A program made the translations under genes and the position numbers. From JACPNK01 sp964479745 (GTDB lineage Bacteria; Patescibacteriota; Minisyncoccia; 2-02-FULL-40-12; IGHO2-12-FULL-4), in contig CAYZNJ010000012.1 of assembly GCA_964479745.1 (NCBI GenBank), forward strand, positions 1-16,048: 16,048 bases of DNA. The letters run 5' to 3'. A model generated the notes under the pieces. The model did not search any database. It had not been told where the DNA came from and was given only the letters and a program-made list of their open reading frames with translations. Below are positions 1-6,798 of the stretch, one piece after another (the first letter of the stretch is position 1; each line of letters starts with the position of its first letter).

Positions 1-1
1 C

Positions 2-667
2 ATGTCTTTTCAAGCCTTGGTTGACGTTGATTTTTGGCAGACCAATATGGTTTCCGAAGATTCCCGCATTTTTTGGCAGTGTTTTTTGAGATATAACGGC
101 AACTACCGGGTTGTGCCGATGTTTTATCCTGTTTCTATGGATGCCAATGTTGCTTCTACTTTCTGGCAGACCATGAAAAATATTTACAAACAACAGCGCC
201 GCTGGGGCTATGGCGTTGAGAATATTCCTTATTTCTTTTTCGGTTTTTACAAAAACAAATTGATTCCTTTGAAAAAAAAGATCTACTATATTTTCAATAT
301 TTTGGAAGGTTTTCATTCTTGGGCCACTAATGCTATTATAATTTTCTTGTTAGGCTGGTTGCCGGTAGTAGTAGGGGGGTCGGAGTTCAATCAAACCGTC
401 TTGTCTCTGAATTTGCCCCAGTTCACCAGAGTGATAATGAGCTTAGCTATGGTTGGACTTATATCCTCCGCCGTTTTATCAATAATTCTGTTGCCGCCAC
501 GGCCATTGCATTATCGCCGTTTCAAATATCTTTGGATGCTTCTGCAATGGTTGCTTTTCCCCATTACAACAATTATTCTCGGAGCTCTGCCCGGCTTGGA
601 AGCTCAAACTCGTTTGATGCTTGGCAAGTATTTAGGCTTTTGGGTAACGCCCAAAGAACGGGTATAA
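2..667 (+). CDS. Membrane glycosyltransferase, family 2 (C-terminal part)
   Basis: This is the C-terminal 221 residues of a processive-type family 2 glycosyltransferase; the N-terminal nucleotide-sugar binding part lies off the left edge, so the first ATG is probably internal. An acidic ED pair (residues 19-20, within VSEDSR) matches the catalytic-base region. QQRRW at 64-68 matches the Q-x-x-R-W acceptor/product motif of this family. The rest is membrane protein: a hydrophobic segment near 108-128 and further segments near 145-165 and 175-200, as in cellulose-synthase-like enzymes that extrude a glycan. The stop codon TAA lies inside the TATAAT box that probably drives the next gene, 7 bases downstream. 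The sugar and product cannot be told. The family call is firm; the role in surface polysaccharide synthesis is inferred. Confidence 0.85.
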   Translation: MSFQALVDVDFWQTNMVSEDSRIFWQCFLRYNGNYRVVPMFYPVSMDANVASTFWQTMKNIYKQQRRWGYGVENIPYFFFGFYKNKLIPLKKKIYYIFNILEGFHSWATNAIIIFLLGWLPVVVGGSEFNQTVLSLNLPQFTRVIMSLAMVGLISSAVLSIILLPPRPLHYRRFKYLWMLLQWLLFPITTIILGALPGLEAQTRLMLGKYLGFWVTPKERV

Positions 668-668
668 T
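663..668 (+). promoter_or_regulatory. -10 box (TATAAT) for the EamA gene, overlapping a stop codon
   Basis: A consensus TATAAT lies 6 bases before the ATG at 675. It contains the TAA stop of the upstream glycosyltransferase gene. If used, transcription would begin at or next to the ATG and give a leaderless mRNA. There is no Shine-Dalgarno sequence, which fits. No clear -35 box is seen, so this rests on the -10 and its spacing. Confidence 0.45.
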
Positions 669-674
669 CTTTTT

Positions 675-1544
675 ATGGGAATTTTATTTGCGGTTGCCGC
701 TTTGGCTTGCTGGGGGGTAGGAGATTTTTTAATCCAGCGGGCTGCCAGAAAAACAGGGGACGTGATAAGCCTTTTTTACATTACTGCTTTTGGCGCAATT
801 ATTCTTTTTCCATTTGTTTATTCCGACCTCCTTGTGTTTTTAAGAGATTTTAGACACTCTGGAATTCTTTTGGCTACCGGTGCTGTCAGTCTTTTTGCTT
901 CTATGTTTGACTTTGAGGGTTTGCGCCGGGGCAAAATTTCAGTCGTAGAGTCAGTTCAGGCTATGGAAGTTTTTGGCGCGGCAATACTAGCAGGATTTTT
1001 GGTAAAAGAGGTTCCTTCGTTTTTGCAGCTACTTACTATCGCAGTTCTTATTACCGGTATTTTGCTTGTTTCTGTCAGAAAATTCCGTTCACCCAGAACG
1101 CTAAAAAGGCTAACCGTGGAAGCGGGAGTTTTTTACGCCGCAATTGGTATGCTGGGGATGTCCGCAATGGATACTTTGGTGGGTATTGGCGCCAGAAGGA
1201 TAAACCCAATTTTTATAAACTGGTTTCTAAGCGCATTTATTGCTCTGTTTACCCTTCTTTACATATTTTACACTTCACAGTCCCAAAGCTTATTTAATTT
1301 TTTCAGAGAAAATAAAAAACTTACTTTGAGTGTCAGTGTTTTAGACAACTTGGCGTGGGTGTTTTTTGCCTATAGCATGCTCTATCTTCCTGTTGCGATT
1401 GCAACCGGGTTAAGCGAGAGTTATATCGCTATTGCCGTTGTTTTGGGTTTGGCTTTAAACAAAGAAAAGTTAAAAAAACACCAGTTTGTAGGACTGGGTC
1501 TGACGATTGCAAGCGCAGTTACTCTAGCTTTTTTAATAGGCTAG
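675..1544 (+). CDS. EamA/DMT-family transporter
   Basis: This 289-residue protein is hydrophobic throughout, with about ten membrane segments arranged as two similar halves (roughly 1-135 and 150-289), the layout of the EamA drug/metabolite transporter family. The first half opens with a short hydrophobic segment containing ACWGVGDFL, typical of the first helix of an EamA repeat. The second half ends with a long helix pair around VAIATGLSESYIAIAV and the last helix. Family members export amino acids, nucleotides or other small metabolites; the substrate here cannot be read. The ATG follows a TATAAT box by 6 bases with no Shine-Dalgarno, so a leaderless start is likely. It converges with recG across only 24 bases, where a weak GAACC/GGTTC inverted repeat is the only terminator candidate. 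Confidence 0.85.
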   Translation: MGILFAVAALACWGVGDFLIQRAARKTGDVISLFYITAFGAIILFPFVYSDLLVFLRDFRHSGILLATGAVSLFASMFDFEGLRRGKISVVESVQAMEVFGAAILAGFLVKEVPSFLQLLTIAVLITGILLVSVRKFRSPRTLKRLTVEAGVFYAAIGMLGMSAMDTLVGIGARRINPIFINWFLSAFIALFTLLYIFYTSQSQSLFNFFRENKKLTLSVSVLDNLAWVFFAYSMLYLPVAIATGLSESYIAIAVVLGLALNKEKLKKHQFVGLGLTIASAVTLAFLIG

Positions 1545-1568
1545 CGGAACCATAGTTGAGACGGGTTC

Positions 1569-3773
1569 TTATTCAAAGTGGCGGATCTTTTGGAATTTTA
1601 CCAGCTGTTCTTTTAGCAAAGGATAGTTTTTCAAATTCGGATCTTCCTTGAGCAAAAGCTTGGCTTCCAGCCGGGCTTTTTTTATTAAGTCTAAATCTGT
1701 CAGCGAGGCCATCGCCAAGTCAGGCAAGCCGGATTGTTTGTTGCCGACAAACTCTCCCGGACCTCGCAAAATTAAGTCTTGTTCAGCAAGTTTGAAACCG
1801 TCCTCGCAATTTTCTAAGGCTTTTAGTCTCTTGTTTTCGTATTGGTTGCCGCCGCCGTTGACCAGCAAGCAATAAGATTGGTGTTCGGCCCGGCCAACTC
1901 TGCCTCGAAACTGGTGCAACTGCGCCAAGCCGAATCTCTCGGCATTTTCAATGAGCATAACCGAGGCGTTGGGAATATCAACGCCAACTTCAACGACTGA
2001 AGTTGAGACCAAGATGTGGTATTTGCCGTTGCGGAAATCTTGCATAATTTTTTCTTTTTCTTTTGGCTTCATTTTTCCGTGCAGCATAGCAACTTTCAAC
2101 TGGGGAAAGACTTTTTGTGAAAGTTTTTCATGTTCGGTGGTTACCGCTTTAACTTCGGCCCACAAAATATTCATCCTGTTAGAGAAAAGCCGCCCCGAGG
2201 TGGCTGAAGCCACTCGCTCTCGGCGGGGGCGTTCTCTAACGGGATTCATTTTATTTTGTTGAGCAGAAGTTTTTATGGCTTCTTGCGGATTGCTAAGTTC
2301 GATGCGAGGACAAATAACAAAAGCTTGCCGACCCAGCTTAATTTCTTTTTCCAGAAATTTATAAGCTTCAGCTTTTTTATTTTTGTTTATAACTTTAGTT
2401 ATAATCTTTTTTCTGTTTTGCGGTTTTTCTTTGATCAAAGAAATATCCAGATCGCCGTAAATTGTCAGGGCCAAAGTTCGGGGGATAGGGGTGGCGGTCA
2501 TGCTTAAGAGGTGTGGTGTTAATTCCTGGTTTTTTAGCAGAGAGGCCCTTTGTTCAACGCCAAAGCGGTGCTGTTCATCCAATACAACCAGAGCAAGGTT
2601 TTTGAATTTAACTTCTTTTTGGATTACCGCATGGGTACCGATAACAATATCTATCTTGCCTTCGGCAATTTTCTTTTGCATCAACTTTTTTGAAATCTTT
2701 TCTTCGGTAATTTCATCTGTCGGCCACTGCTTTGCTTTACTTCCAGTAAGTAGCCCCAGTCTAATCTTGGTGCTTGCACTGAGCGAGCGTAGCGAGTCGA
2801 AGTGTTGCTGAGCCAGAATTTCAGTCGGAGCCATAAAAACTGTCTGCAATCCAGCGCTGGCCGTCTGGTTAGCGGCGATTAAGGCGACAACGGTTTTTCC
2901 TGAACCAACATCGCCGTTGAGCAGTCTGTTCATCGGATATTTTCTTTCAAGATCTTTTAAGATTTCAAAAGTAGAAACTCTTTGGTCGTTGGTCAATTGA
3001 AAGGGCAGGGAAGCGACCAGGCTTTTGGTTAACTCGGGTTCAAACTTTACTGAATGAGCTTTTAGTTTCAATGCATTGCGTCGGCCGATAATCGACCTCA
3101 GTTGGAATAAAAAAAGTTCGTCAAAAGCTATTCTTTGTTTGGCTTTTTCTGCTTCTTCAAGCGATTCCGGGAAATGAATATTTCTGACGGCGGAGTCTAG
3201 ATTTGGCAGTTTATATTTTACCAGCAAGGATACAGGCAAGGGGTCGGTGACTTTTTCTGTCAAAGACAAAAGAGGCTTAATTAAAAAACGAAGGTATTTT
3301 GAGGTTATACCTTCGGTCTCGGGATAGACTGGCACTAATCTGCCAGTATGTACGAGTTCTTCTTGGAGTTTTTCGTAAGAGGGATTAGAAAGATAAAGCC
3401 CTCTTTTGTCCAAGTTGACTTTGCCGGACAAACTTACCAAAGTGCCGTTGGCTAAACTTTTTTCTATGTATGGCTGATTAAACCAGACAGCTCTGATATC
3501 GCCGCTGGCATCTTCTATCAAAGCCTCGGTGACCGATCTTCTGTATCTCCAAAGCGATGTTGTTTTTATTTCTGCAACTTTTCCAACTATACTGACTATT
3601 TTACCAGCTTCTCTAATTTCCGATATATCTACCTTGCGAGTGTAATCTTCATACCGGCTGGGAAAATGCCAAAGCAAATCTTTGACTGTTCTTATGCCAA
3701 GTCTCTTTAGTCTAGGTAAATTTCTCGGCCCAACTTTGGCCAACTTTTCTATGGGAGTAGATAAATCTAACAT
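1569..3773 (-). CDS. recG: ATP-dependent DNA helicase RecG
   Basis: RecG is a superfamily 2 helicase that remodels stalled replication forks and Holliday junctions. The protein has an N-terminal wedge/OB-fold region (about 1-230). The helicase motifs follow: Walker A GDVGSGKT at 287-294, DEQH at 399-402, then MTATPIPRTLAL. The C-terminal domain has STSVVEVGVDIP and the arginine-rich QFRGRVGR motif. It is 734 residues, against roughly 680-700 for the family. About 25 of the extra residues (509-533, from MNPVRE to FSNR) come from a palindromic element inserted in frame between the ICPRIE strand and the following helix, in a region expected to be a surface loop. A second repeat-like stretch encodes residues 324-333 (HFDSLRSLSA) with no change in length against the family. 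ATG start, no Shine-Dalgarno. It is single and convergent with the EamA gene; function is probably intact because every motif is present. Confidence 0.97.
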   Translation of the reverse strand: MLDLSTPIEKLAKVGPRNLPRLKRLGIRTVKDLLWHFPSRYEDYTRKVDISEIREAGKIVSIVGKVAEIKTTSLWRYRRSVTEALIEDASGDIRAVWFNQPYIEKSLANGTLVSLSGKVNLDKRGLYLSNPSYEKLQEELVHTGRLVPVYPETEGITSKYLRFLIKPLLSLTEKVTDPLPVSLLVKYKLPNLDSAVRNIHFPESLEEAEKAKQRIAFDELFLFQLRSIIGRRNALKLKAHSVKFEPELTKSLVASLPFQLTNDQRVSTFEILKDLERKYPMNRLLNGDVGSGKTVVALIAANQTASAGLQTVFMAPTEILAQQHFDSLRSLSASTKIRLGLLTGSKAKQWPTDEITEEKISKKLMQKKIAEGKIDIVIGTHAVIQKEVKFKNLALVVLDEQHRFGVEQRASLLKNQELTPHLLSMTATPIPRTLALTIYGDLDISLIKEKPQNRKKIITKVINKNKKAEAYKFLEKEIKLGRQAFVICPRIELSNPQEAIKTSAQQNKMNPVRERPRRERVASATSGRLFSNRMNILWAEVKAVTTEHEKLSQKVFPQLKVAMLHGKMKPKEKEKIMQDFRNGKYHILVSTSVVEVGVDIPNASVMLIENAERFGLAQLHQFRGRVGRAEHQSYCLLVNGGGNQYENKRLKALENCEDGFKLAEQDLILRGPGEFVGNKQSGLPDLAMASLTDLDLIKKARLEAKLLLKEDPNLKNYPLLKEQLVKFQKIRHFE
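2169..2249. repeat. In-frame palindromic element inside recG
   Basis: Two direct copies of ATTCAT (2169-2174 and 2244-2249) flank a near-palindrome. The outer arms are GTTAGAGAA (2178-2186) and TTCTCTAAC (2232-2240). The middle arms are G/C rich, and a perfect inner hairpin GTGGC-TGAA-GCCAC sits at 2200-2213. One repeat copy plus the element is 75 bases, so recG stays in frame and gains 25 residues. The extra residues fall where other RecG proteins have none. It resembles the protein-coding palindromic elements known from Rickettsia and, from memory, sequences seen in other CPR genes; the family name is not known to me. Confidence 0.75.
2771..2804. repeat. Short repeat-like element (CGAG-rich) inside recG
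   Basis: The stretch has CACT at one end (2777-2780) and AGTG at the other (2801-2804) with a repeated AGCGAG core (2782-2787 and 2791-2796). Its G/C-rich, symmetric composition stands out from the surrounding gene. It looks like a short interspersed sequence that I recall from other CPR genomes, but only one copy is in this window. It encodes HFDSLRSLSA in RecG, and the protein keeps the family length here, so it replaced or resembles native sequence instead of adding to it. Confidence 0.4.
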
Positions 3774-3842
3774 GTAATCTTAATAGCATTTCTTTTGCTT
3801 TGATTAAAGATGGGCTTGTTTCCTAACTGACCGTCTTTGATC

Positions 3843-3848
3843 TATAAT
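3843..3848 (+). promoter_or_regulatory. -10 box (TATAAT) for the lycopene-cyclase-like pair
   Basis: A consensus TATAAT sits 6 bases before the ATG at 3855, so the transcript would start at about the ATG itself. No Shine-Dalgarno is present. The -35 region is weak. This supports choosing 3855 over a TTG at 3837, which lies upstream of the box. Confidence 0.5.
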
Positions 3849-3854
3849 AAAATC

Positions 3855-4181
3855 ATGTATTATCCCGTCTTTTTGTTGATTGTTGTTGCTATTGCTTTAG
3901 TTGTTGAAAAAATATTCCACGAACATCTTTTTCATTCTTTCAAAGAAAGAGTCGTGTGCATCATCATAGCAATAGTTGCCATAACAATATGGGATTTTTA
4001 TGGAATACCGAGAGGGCACTGGATTTTTACCGGCAAAGGCATAACCGGAATTTTTATCGGGCCGATGCCGATTGAAGAAATAGGCTGGACTCTGTTTGTG
4101 CCGTATTTTTGGATTACTATCTATGCCGCAACGCACAGTATTTTTGATAAGAAAAGAAGCAAAAACAAATGGAGGAACTGA
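3855..4181 (+). CDS. Lycopene cyclase domain protein, first of a pair (CrtYc-like)
   Basis: This 108-residue membrane protein has three hydrophobic helices. It carries the pattern of the small-subunit lycopene beta-cyclase domain: WDFYGIPRGHWIF (46-58), then a GI-x-x-G turn, PIEE at 72-75 and a final helix starting PYFW. In actinobacteria and archaea two such half-size proteins (CrtYc, CrtYd) form a heterodimer that cyclises the ends of lycopene, or make related C50 cyclases. Here the glutamates of PIEE, thought to be catalytic in the family, are kept. Its end overlaps the start of the next, paralogous gene by 13 bases, so the two are surely co-translated. No phytoene synthase or desaturase gene is in view, so the carotenoid role is inferred from the domain alone. 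Confidence 0.75.
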   Translation: MYYPVFLLIVVAIALVVEKIFHEHLFHSFKERVVCIIIAIVAITIWDFYGIPRGHWIFTGKGITGIFIGPMPIEEIGWTLFVPYFWITIYAATHSIFDKKRSKNKWRN

Positions 4182-4480
4182 TTATTTTAATTTTTTTGCT
4201 TGCAGCAACTGTTGTCTTGGAAATAAAGCACAAGCTGGTTTTGTATCATTCTAAGAAAGAGAGGGTTTGGGTAACTCTGATTGTGCTTGTTTTTATGATT
4301 GCCGAAGAACAAATAGCCAGGATAAACAGTATTTGGCTATTTCCCGGCCCGGGTATGACAGGCATCTATATCTTTGGTCTACCGCTGGATCTGTATCTCT
4401 TCTATATTATTCTGCCCTACTTTGTATTTGTAGTTTTTGAACTCATCCATAAAAAAATGGATAAAAACTGGAGGAATTAA
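4169..4480 (+). CDS. Lycopene cyclase domain-like protein, second of a pair (CrtYd-like, degenerate)
   Basis: This 103-residue, three-helix membrane protein is a diverged paralogue of the preceding one. Both have HS-x-KERV near residue 30, a W-x-F turn followed by (I/M)TGI(F/Y)I, a P-(M/L)-P-(I/L) stretch, PYF at the last helix, and the C-terminus WRN. In this copy the PIEE acidic pair has become PLDL (72-75), so one glutamate is a leucine and the other an aspartate. It may be a structural partner of the first protein and not catalytic itself, as a heterodimer would allow. The ATG at 4169 lies inside the end of the first gene. A GGAGG sequence falls just after that ATG, so a start a few codons later is possible. 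It converges with the DM13 gene. Confidence 0.6.
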   Translation: MEELIILIFLLAATVVLEIKHKLVLYHSKKERVWVTLIVLVFMIAEEQIARINSIWLFPGPGMTGIYIFGLPLDLYLFYIILPYFVFVVFELIHKKMDKNWRN

Positions 4481-4505
4481 CCTAGAATGTTTTCAACGGT
4501 ACACC

Positions 4506-4982
4506 TTACTTCAAAACAGCAAAAGAGAACAAAACGGAAAACTGCTTGCACCAAATTACTACAGTTTTGTAATCTTCTGACAGATTATTTATTTCATAAT
4601 TTTGATTGCCAACCGTGCCTTTCAGCTTACCAAGGTTGATAAATTCGCCCCTAGCAATGTCCTCTCTTGGATTTTCTGTTCTTGTCAGATAGACATACAA
4701 GTCCGGCCCATTTGTAACTTCAAAATCCTCAAATCTTAGAAGTTTTTTGTCGGCAGATATGCCGTAAAGCAGTGCTTTGCCTTTGCCCTTGTGAATAAAA
4801 TCTATTTCATTAAAAGTGCCGCTTCTAGCCGCCGCTGGTTCCGAGCTTTCTGCTTTAATTTCTTTCATCAATTCAGTCGGGATATCTTCGTTAATTATCT
4901 TTTTTGTAAATAAAAAATGGCCATAGTAAACGGCAAAACCCGCTATCGCAATACCGGCTACAATCAACACTTTTTTTATCAT
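4506..4982 (-). CDS. DM13 domain membrane-anchored protein
   Basis: This 158-residue protein has a single N-terminal membrane helix (about 4-27), so it is probably anchored with the rest outside the cell. From about residue 55 it matches the DM13 domain: GTF-x-x-x-DF-x-H-x-G-x-G-x-A-x-LY, then LR-x-EDFEVTNGPDLYVYL, NLGKLKGTVGNQNYEI, and the final VVIWCKQFSVLFSFA with the conserved cysteine. DM13 domains are found in extracellular proteins across life and have been proposed, without firm proof, to act in redox or electron transfer through that cysteine. The ATG lies 9 bases after a TACAAT box that directly follows the rmlB stop. No Shine-Dalgarno is present. Recognition of the domain is secure; function is not. 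Confidence 0.88.
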   Translation of the reverse strand: MIKKVLIVAGIAIAGFAVYYGHFLFTKKIINEDIPTELMKEIKAESSEPAAARSGTFNEIDFIHKGKGKALLYGISADKKLLRFEDFEVTNGPDLYVYLTRTENPREDIARGEFINLGKLKGTVGNQNYEINNLSEDYKTVVIWCKQFSVLFSFAVLK

Positions 4983-4991
4983 ATAAATTTA

Positions 4992-4997
4992 ATTGTA
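4992..4997 (-). promoter_or_regulatory. Extended -10 box (TACAAT) for the DM13 gene
   Basis: On the minus strand GTGATACAAT contains the TGA stop of rmlB and then TACAAT, 9 bases before the DM13 ATG. The same GATACAAT word occurs before the P-type ATPase and the antitoxin. A start site near the ATG would give a leaderless or nearly leaderless mRNA. No convincing -35 box is seen. Confidence 0.4.
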
Positions 4998-6062
4998 TCA
5001 CTTCTTGCCCTTAAATTCATGCTTCCTCCACAAATCAATGTGCGGATTTATAACCCCGGTTTTCTTTTGGATATTTTTAATCCATTTTTGGTTATTCAGA
5101 TACCAAGCGACAGTTTCCGGCAGCATTTTCTTAAATTTATATTTTGGTTTCCAGCCAAGCTCTCTTGTAATTTTATCGTGGTTAATCGCATAGCGCCTGT
5201 CATGACCCGGACGATCGGCTACAAAAGTTATTAAACTTTCCGGTTTGCCAAGCATCTCAAGTATCATCTTGGCCATTTCTATGTTGCTGTGCTCCTCATC
5301 AGCTCCCATATTGTAAGCTTCTCCCGTTTTGCCCTCAAACAAAACTTTTGTCAGTCCTTCGACATGATCCAAAACATATACCCAGTCTCTAATGTTCTTG
5401 CCGTCACCATAAAGAGGCAGGGGTTCGTTTTTCATTGCTCTTAAAGTAAAGAAGGGAATTAATTTTTCGGGGTATTGGCAAGGGCCATAGTTGTTGGAAC
5501 AGTGGGTGACCATCAGCGGCAGTTTCCAAGTAAAATGATATGCTCTGCAAAGAAGATCTCCGCCTGCCTTGGTAGCAGAGTAGGGGACATTGGGCTGGTA
5601 CTGGGTATTTTCGGTAAATTTCCCCTTTGAGCCTATGGACAGACTGCCATAGACCTCATCGGTAGAAACAAATAACGCTTTTTCTAAGCCGTGTTTTTTT
5701 ATTGCTTCCAACAAAACAAAAACTCCATAGACGTTTGTGTCTATGAATTCTTTGGCACCGACATGAATACTTCGGTCAACATGAGTTTCGGCGGCAAAGT
5801 TAATGAGAAGTGTAGGTTGGAATTTTTTGAAGACACTTTCAACTTTTTTGGCGTCGGCAATGTCTCCTTTTACGAAAAAGTACCGCTTAGACGGCTTAGT
5901 GTCTTGGCTTATGTCGGAAAGGTTTTCTTTGTTGCCGGAATAGGTGAGCTTGTCCAGATTTACAATGTGCCAGTCTGGACAGTTGTTCAAAAAGTGCCTG
6001 ATAAAATGTCCGCCTATGAAACCGCAACCGCCGGTAACTAAAATTGTTTTTTTCTTACCCAT
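4998..6062 (-). CDS. rmlB: dTDP-glucose 4,6-dehydratase
   Basis: RmlB (RfbB) converts dTDP-glucose to dTDP-4-keto-6-deoxyglucose, the second step towards dTDP-rhamnose and other deoxysugars. The 354-residue protein is an extended short-chain dehydrogenase/reductase. It has the NAD-binding TGGCGFIGG at 10-18, the catalytic STDEVYG with T134-D135-E136, and Y161-x-x-x-K165 in YSATK, all as in characterised dehydratases. SNNYGP and RDWVYV, typical of the sugar-binding half, follow. The start is set at the ATG just before GKKKTILVTGG; the reading frame is open 40 codons further upstream, but that extension is not family-like and runs into the divergent gmhA gene. It fits with the RmlA-like gene 0.7 kb away. 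No rmlC or rmlD is in view. Confidence 0.95.
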   Translation of the reverse strand: MGKKKTILVTGGCGFIGGHFIRHFLNNCPDWHIVNLDKLTYSGNKENLSDISQDTKPSKRYFFVKGDIADAKKVESVFKKFQPTLLINFAAETHVDRSIHVGAKEFIDTNVYGVFVLLEAIKKHGLEKALFVSTDEVYGSLSIGSKGKFTENTQYQPNVPYSATKAGGDLLCRAYHFTWKLPLMVTHCSNNYGPCQYPEKLIPFFTLRAMKNEPLPLYGDGKNIRDWVYVLDHVEGLTKVLFEGKTGEAYNMGADEEHSNIEMAKMILEMLGKPESLITFVADRPGHDRRYAINHDKITRELGWKPKYKFKKMLPETVAWYLNNQKWIKNIQKKTGVINPHIDLWRKHEFKGKK

Positions 6063-6080
6063 TTGGAGTTGTTTTAACCC

Positions 6081-6106
6081 ATTTTGAATATTATCAAAAT
6101 TATGAT
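6081..6106. promoter_or_regulatory. Divergent promoter/operator region between rmlB and gmhA
   Basis: ATTTTGA (6081-6087) and TCAAAAT (6094-6100) form a 7-base inverted repeat around ATATTA. A TATGAT box for the plus-strand gmhA gene follows at 6101-6106. On the minus strand the same stretch offers GATAAT for rmlB. A shared regulator binding site is possible but not shown. Confidence 0.35.
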
Positions 6107-6118
6107 AGGAAGTGAAAG

Positions 6119-6688
6119 ATGAATATTCTAAAGCTGATTTTAGAGTCGGCGGAAACCAAAGTGGCGATTGCCAGCGACCCAAAACTTTTGGGACAGATTA
6201 AACTTGTTGGCGGAGAACTGGTTTACAGGCTTAAAAACGATAAAAAAATACTTATTGCCGGCAACGGAGGTTCAGCCGCTGATGCCCAGCATTTTGCCGC
6301 GGAGCTGGCGGGCAAGTTTGTTTCTCCGGTCCGTCCGAGCCTTCCGGCTATTGCCTTAACTACAAATTCTTCCAATATAACCGCGATAGGAAACGATTTT
6401 GGTTTTGAGGAAGTCTTTTCAAGGCAAGTAAGCGGGCTTGGCAGTGAAGGCGATATTTTTATTGGCATCTCAACCAGCGGAAATTCGGTGAACATAATCA
6501 AAGCGATGCAAATAGCTAGAGAAAAAAATATGCTTACTGTTGGTTTGCTCGGCAACGAAGGCGGAAAAATCAGCCAGTTTGCCGACCACTCAGTTATAGT
6601 TCCCTCAAAAAACACTCAAAGCATACAAGAAGCGCACATTATGCTCATTCATATTCTCTGCGCCATAGTAGACGAAGCTTTTAGTTAA
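6119..6688 (+). CDS. gmhA: Phosphoheptose isomerase (SIS domain), GmhA-like
   Basis: The 189-residue protein is a single SIS domain of the GmhA type, which isomerises sedoheptulose 7-phosphate to D-glycero-D-manno-heptose 7-phosphate for surface heptose. Key features are GNGGSAADAQHFAAEL at 48-63, the phosphate-binding STSGNS, and QEAHIMLIH near the end. The histidine in QHFAAE with the following glutamate, and the Q/H pair eight residues apart in QEAHIMLIH, match the metal/catalytic residues of GmhA. Length equals the family norm. The ATG has AGGAAG six bases upstream. It is divergent from rmlB, in keeping with a surface-sugar locus. A related sugar-phosphate isomerase of the same fold cannot be excluded, because kinase (HldE) and epimerase partners are not in view. 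Confidence 0.87.
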   Translation: MNILKLILESAETKVAIASDPKLLGQIKLVGGELVYRLKNDKKILIAGNGGSAADAQHFAAELAGKFVSPVRPSLPAIALTTNSSNITAIGNDFGFEEVFSRQVSGLGSEGDIFIGISTSGNSVNIIKAMQIAREKNMLTVGLLGNEGGKISQFADHSVIVPSKNTQSIQEAHIMLIHILCAIVDEAFS

Positions 6689-6712
6689 ATCTAAAACATG
6701 GCCTTTCCAACG

Positions 6713-6798
6713 TGGTGCTCGGGGTGGGATTCGAACCCACAAGCCCTTGCGGGCAAAGGATTTTAAGTCCTTCATGTATACCGTTCCATCACCCGAGC
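6713..6798 (-). tRNA. tRNA-Leu(TAA), CCA encoded
   Basis: The acceptor arms GCTCGGG (6798-6792) and CCCGAGC (6723-6717) pair fully. The anticodon stem AAGGA/TCCTT holds the loop CTTAAAA with anticodon TAA. A long variable arm and the T arm GTGGG-TTCGAAT-CCCAC identify a class II tRNA; A73 and TAA give leucine. CCA is encoded at 6715-6713. Its first ten bases overlap the end of the rmlA-like gene, including that gene's TGA stop. Confidence 0.95.

Noticed and set aside
2..4. ATG at the left edge as the true start of the glycosyltransferase
   Set aside because: The N-terminal nucleotide-sugar binding half of the family is missing, so the gene starts outside the window.
1545..1568. Terminator between the EamA gene and recG
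   Set aside because: Only a five-base GAACC/GGTTC stem with a large loop is seen, and no T-run follows it on either strand.
1951..2811. Open frames on the plus strand opposite recG
   Set aside because: They mirror recG codons, have no ribosome-binding sites, and their translations show no family features.
6063..6182. Longer RmlB starting at 6182
   Set aside because: The extension is not family-like and would overlap the start of the divergent gmhA gene; the ATG before GKKKTILVTGG fits the family.
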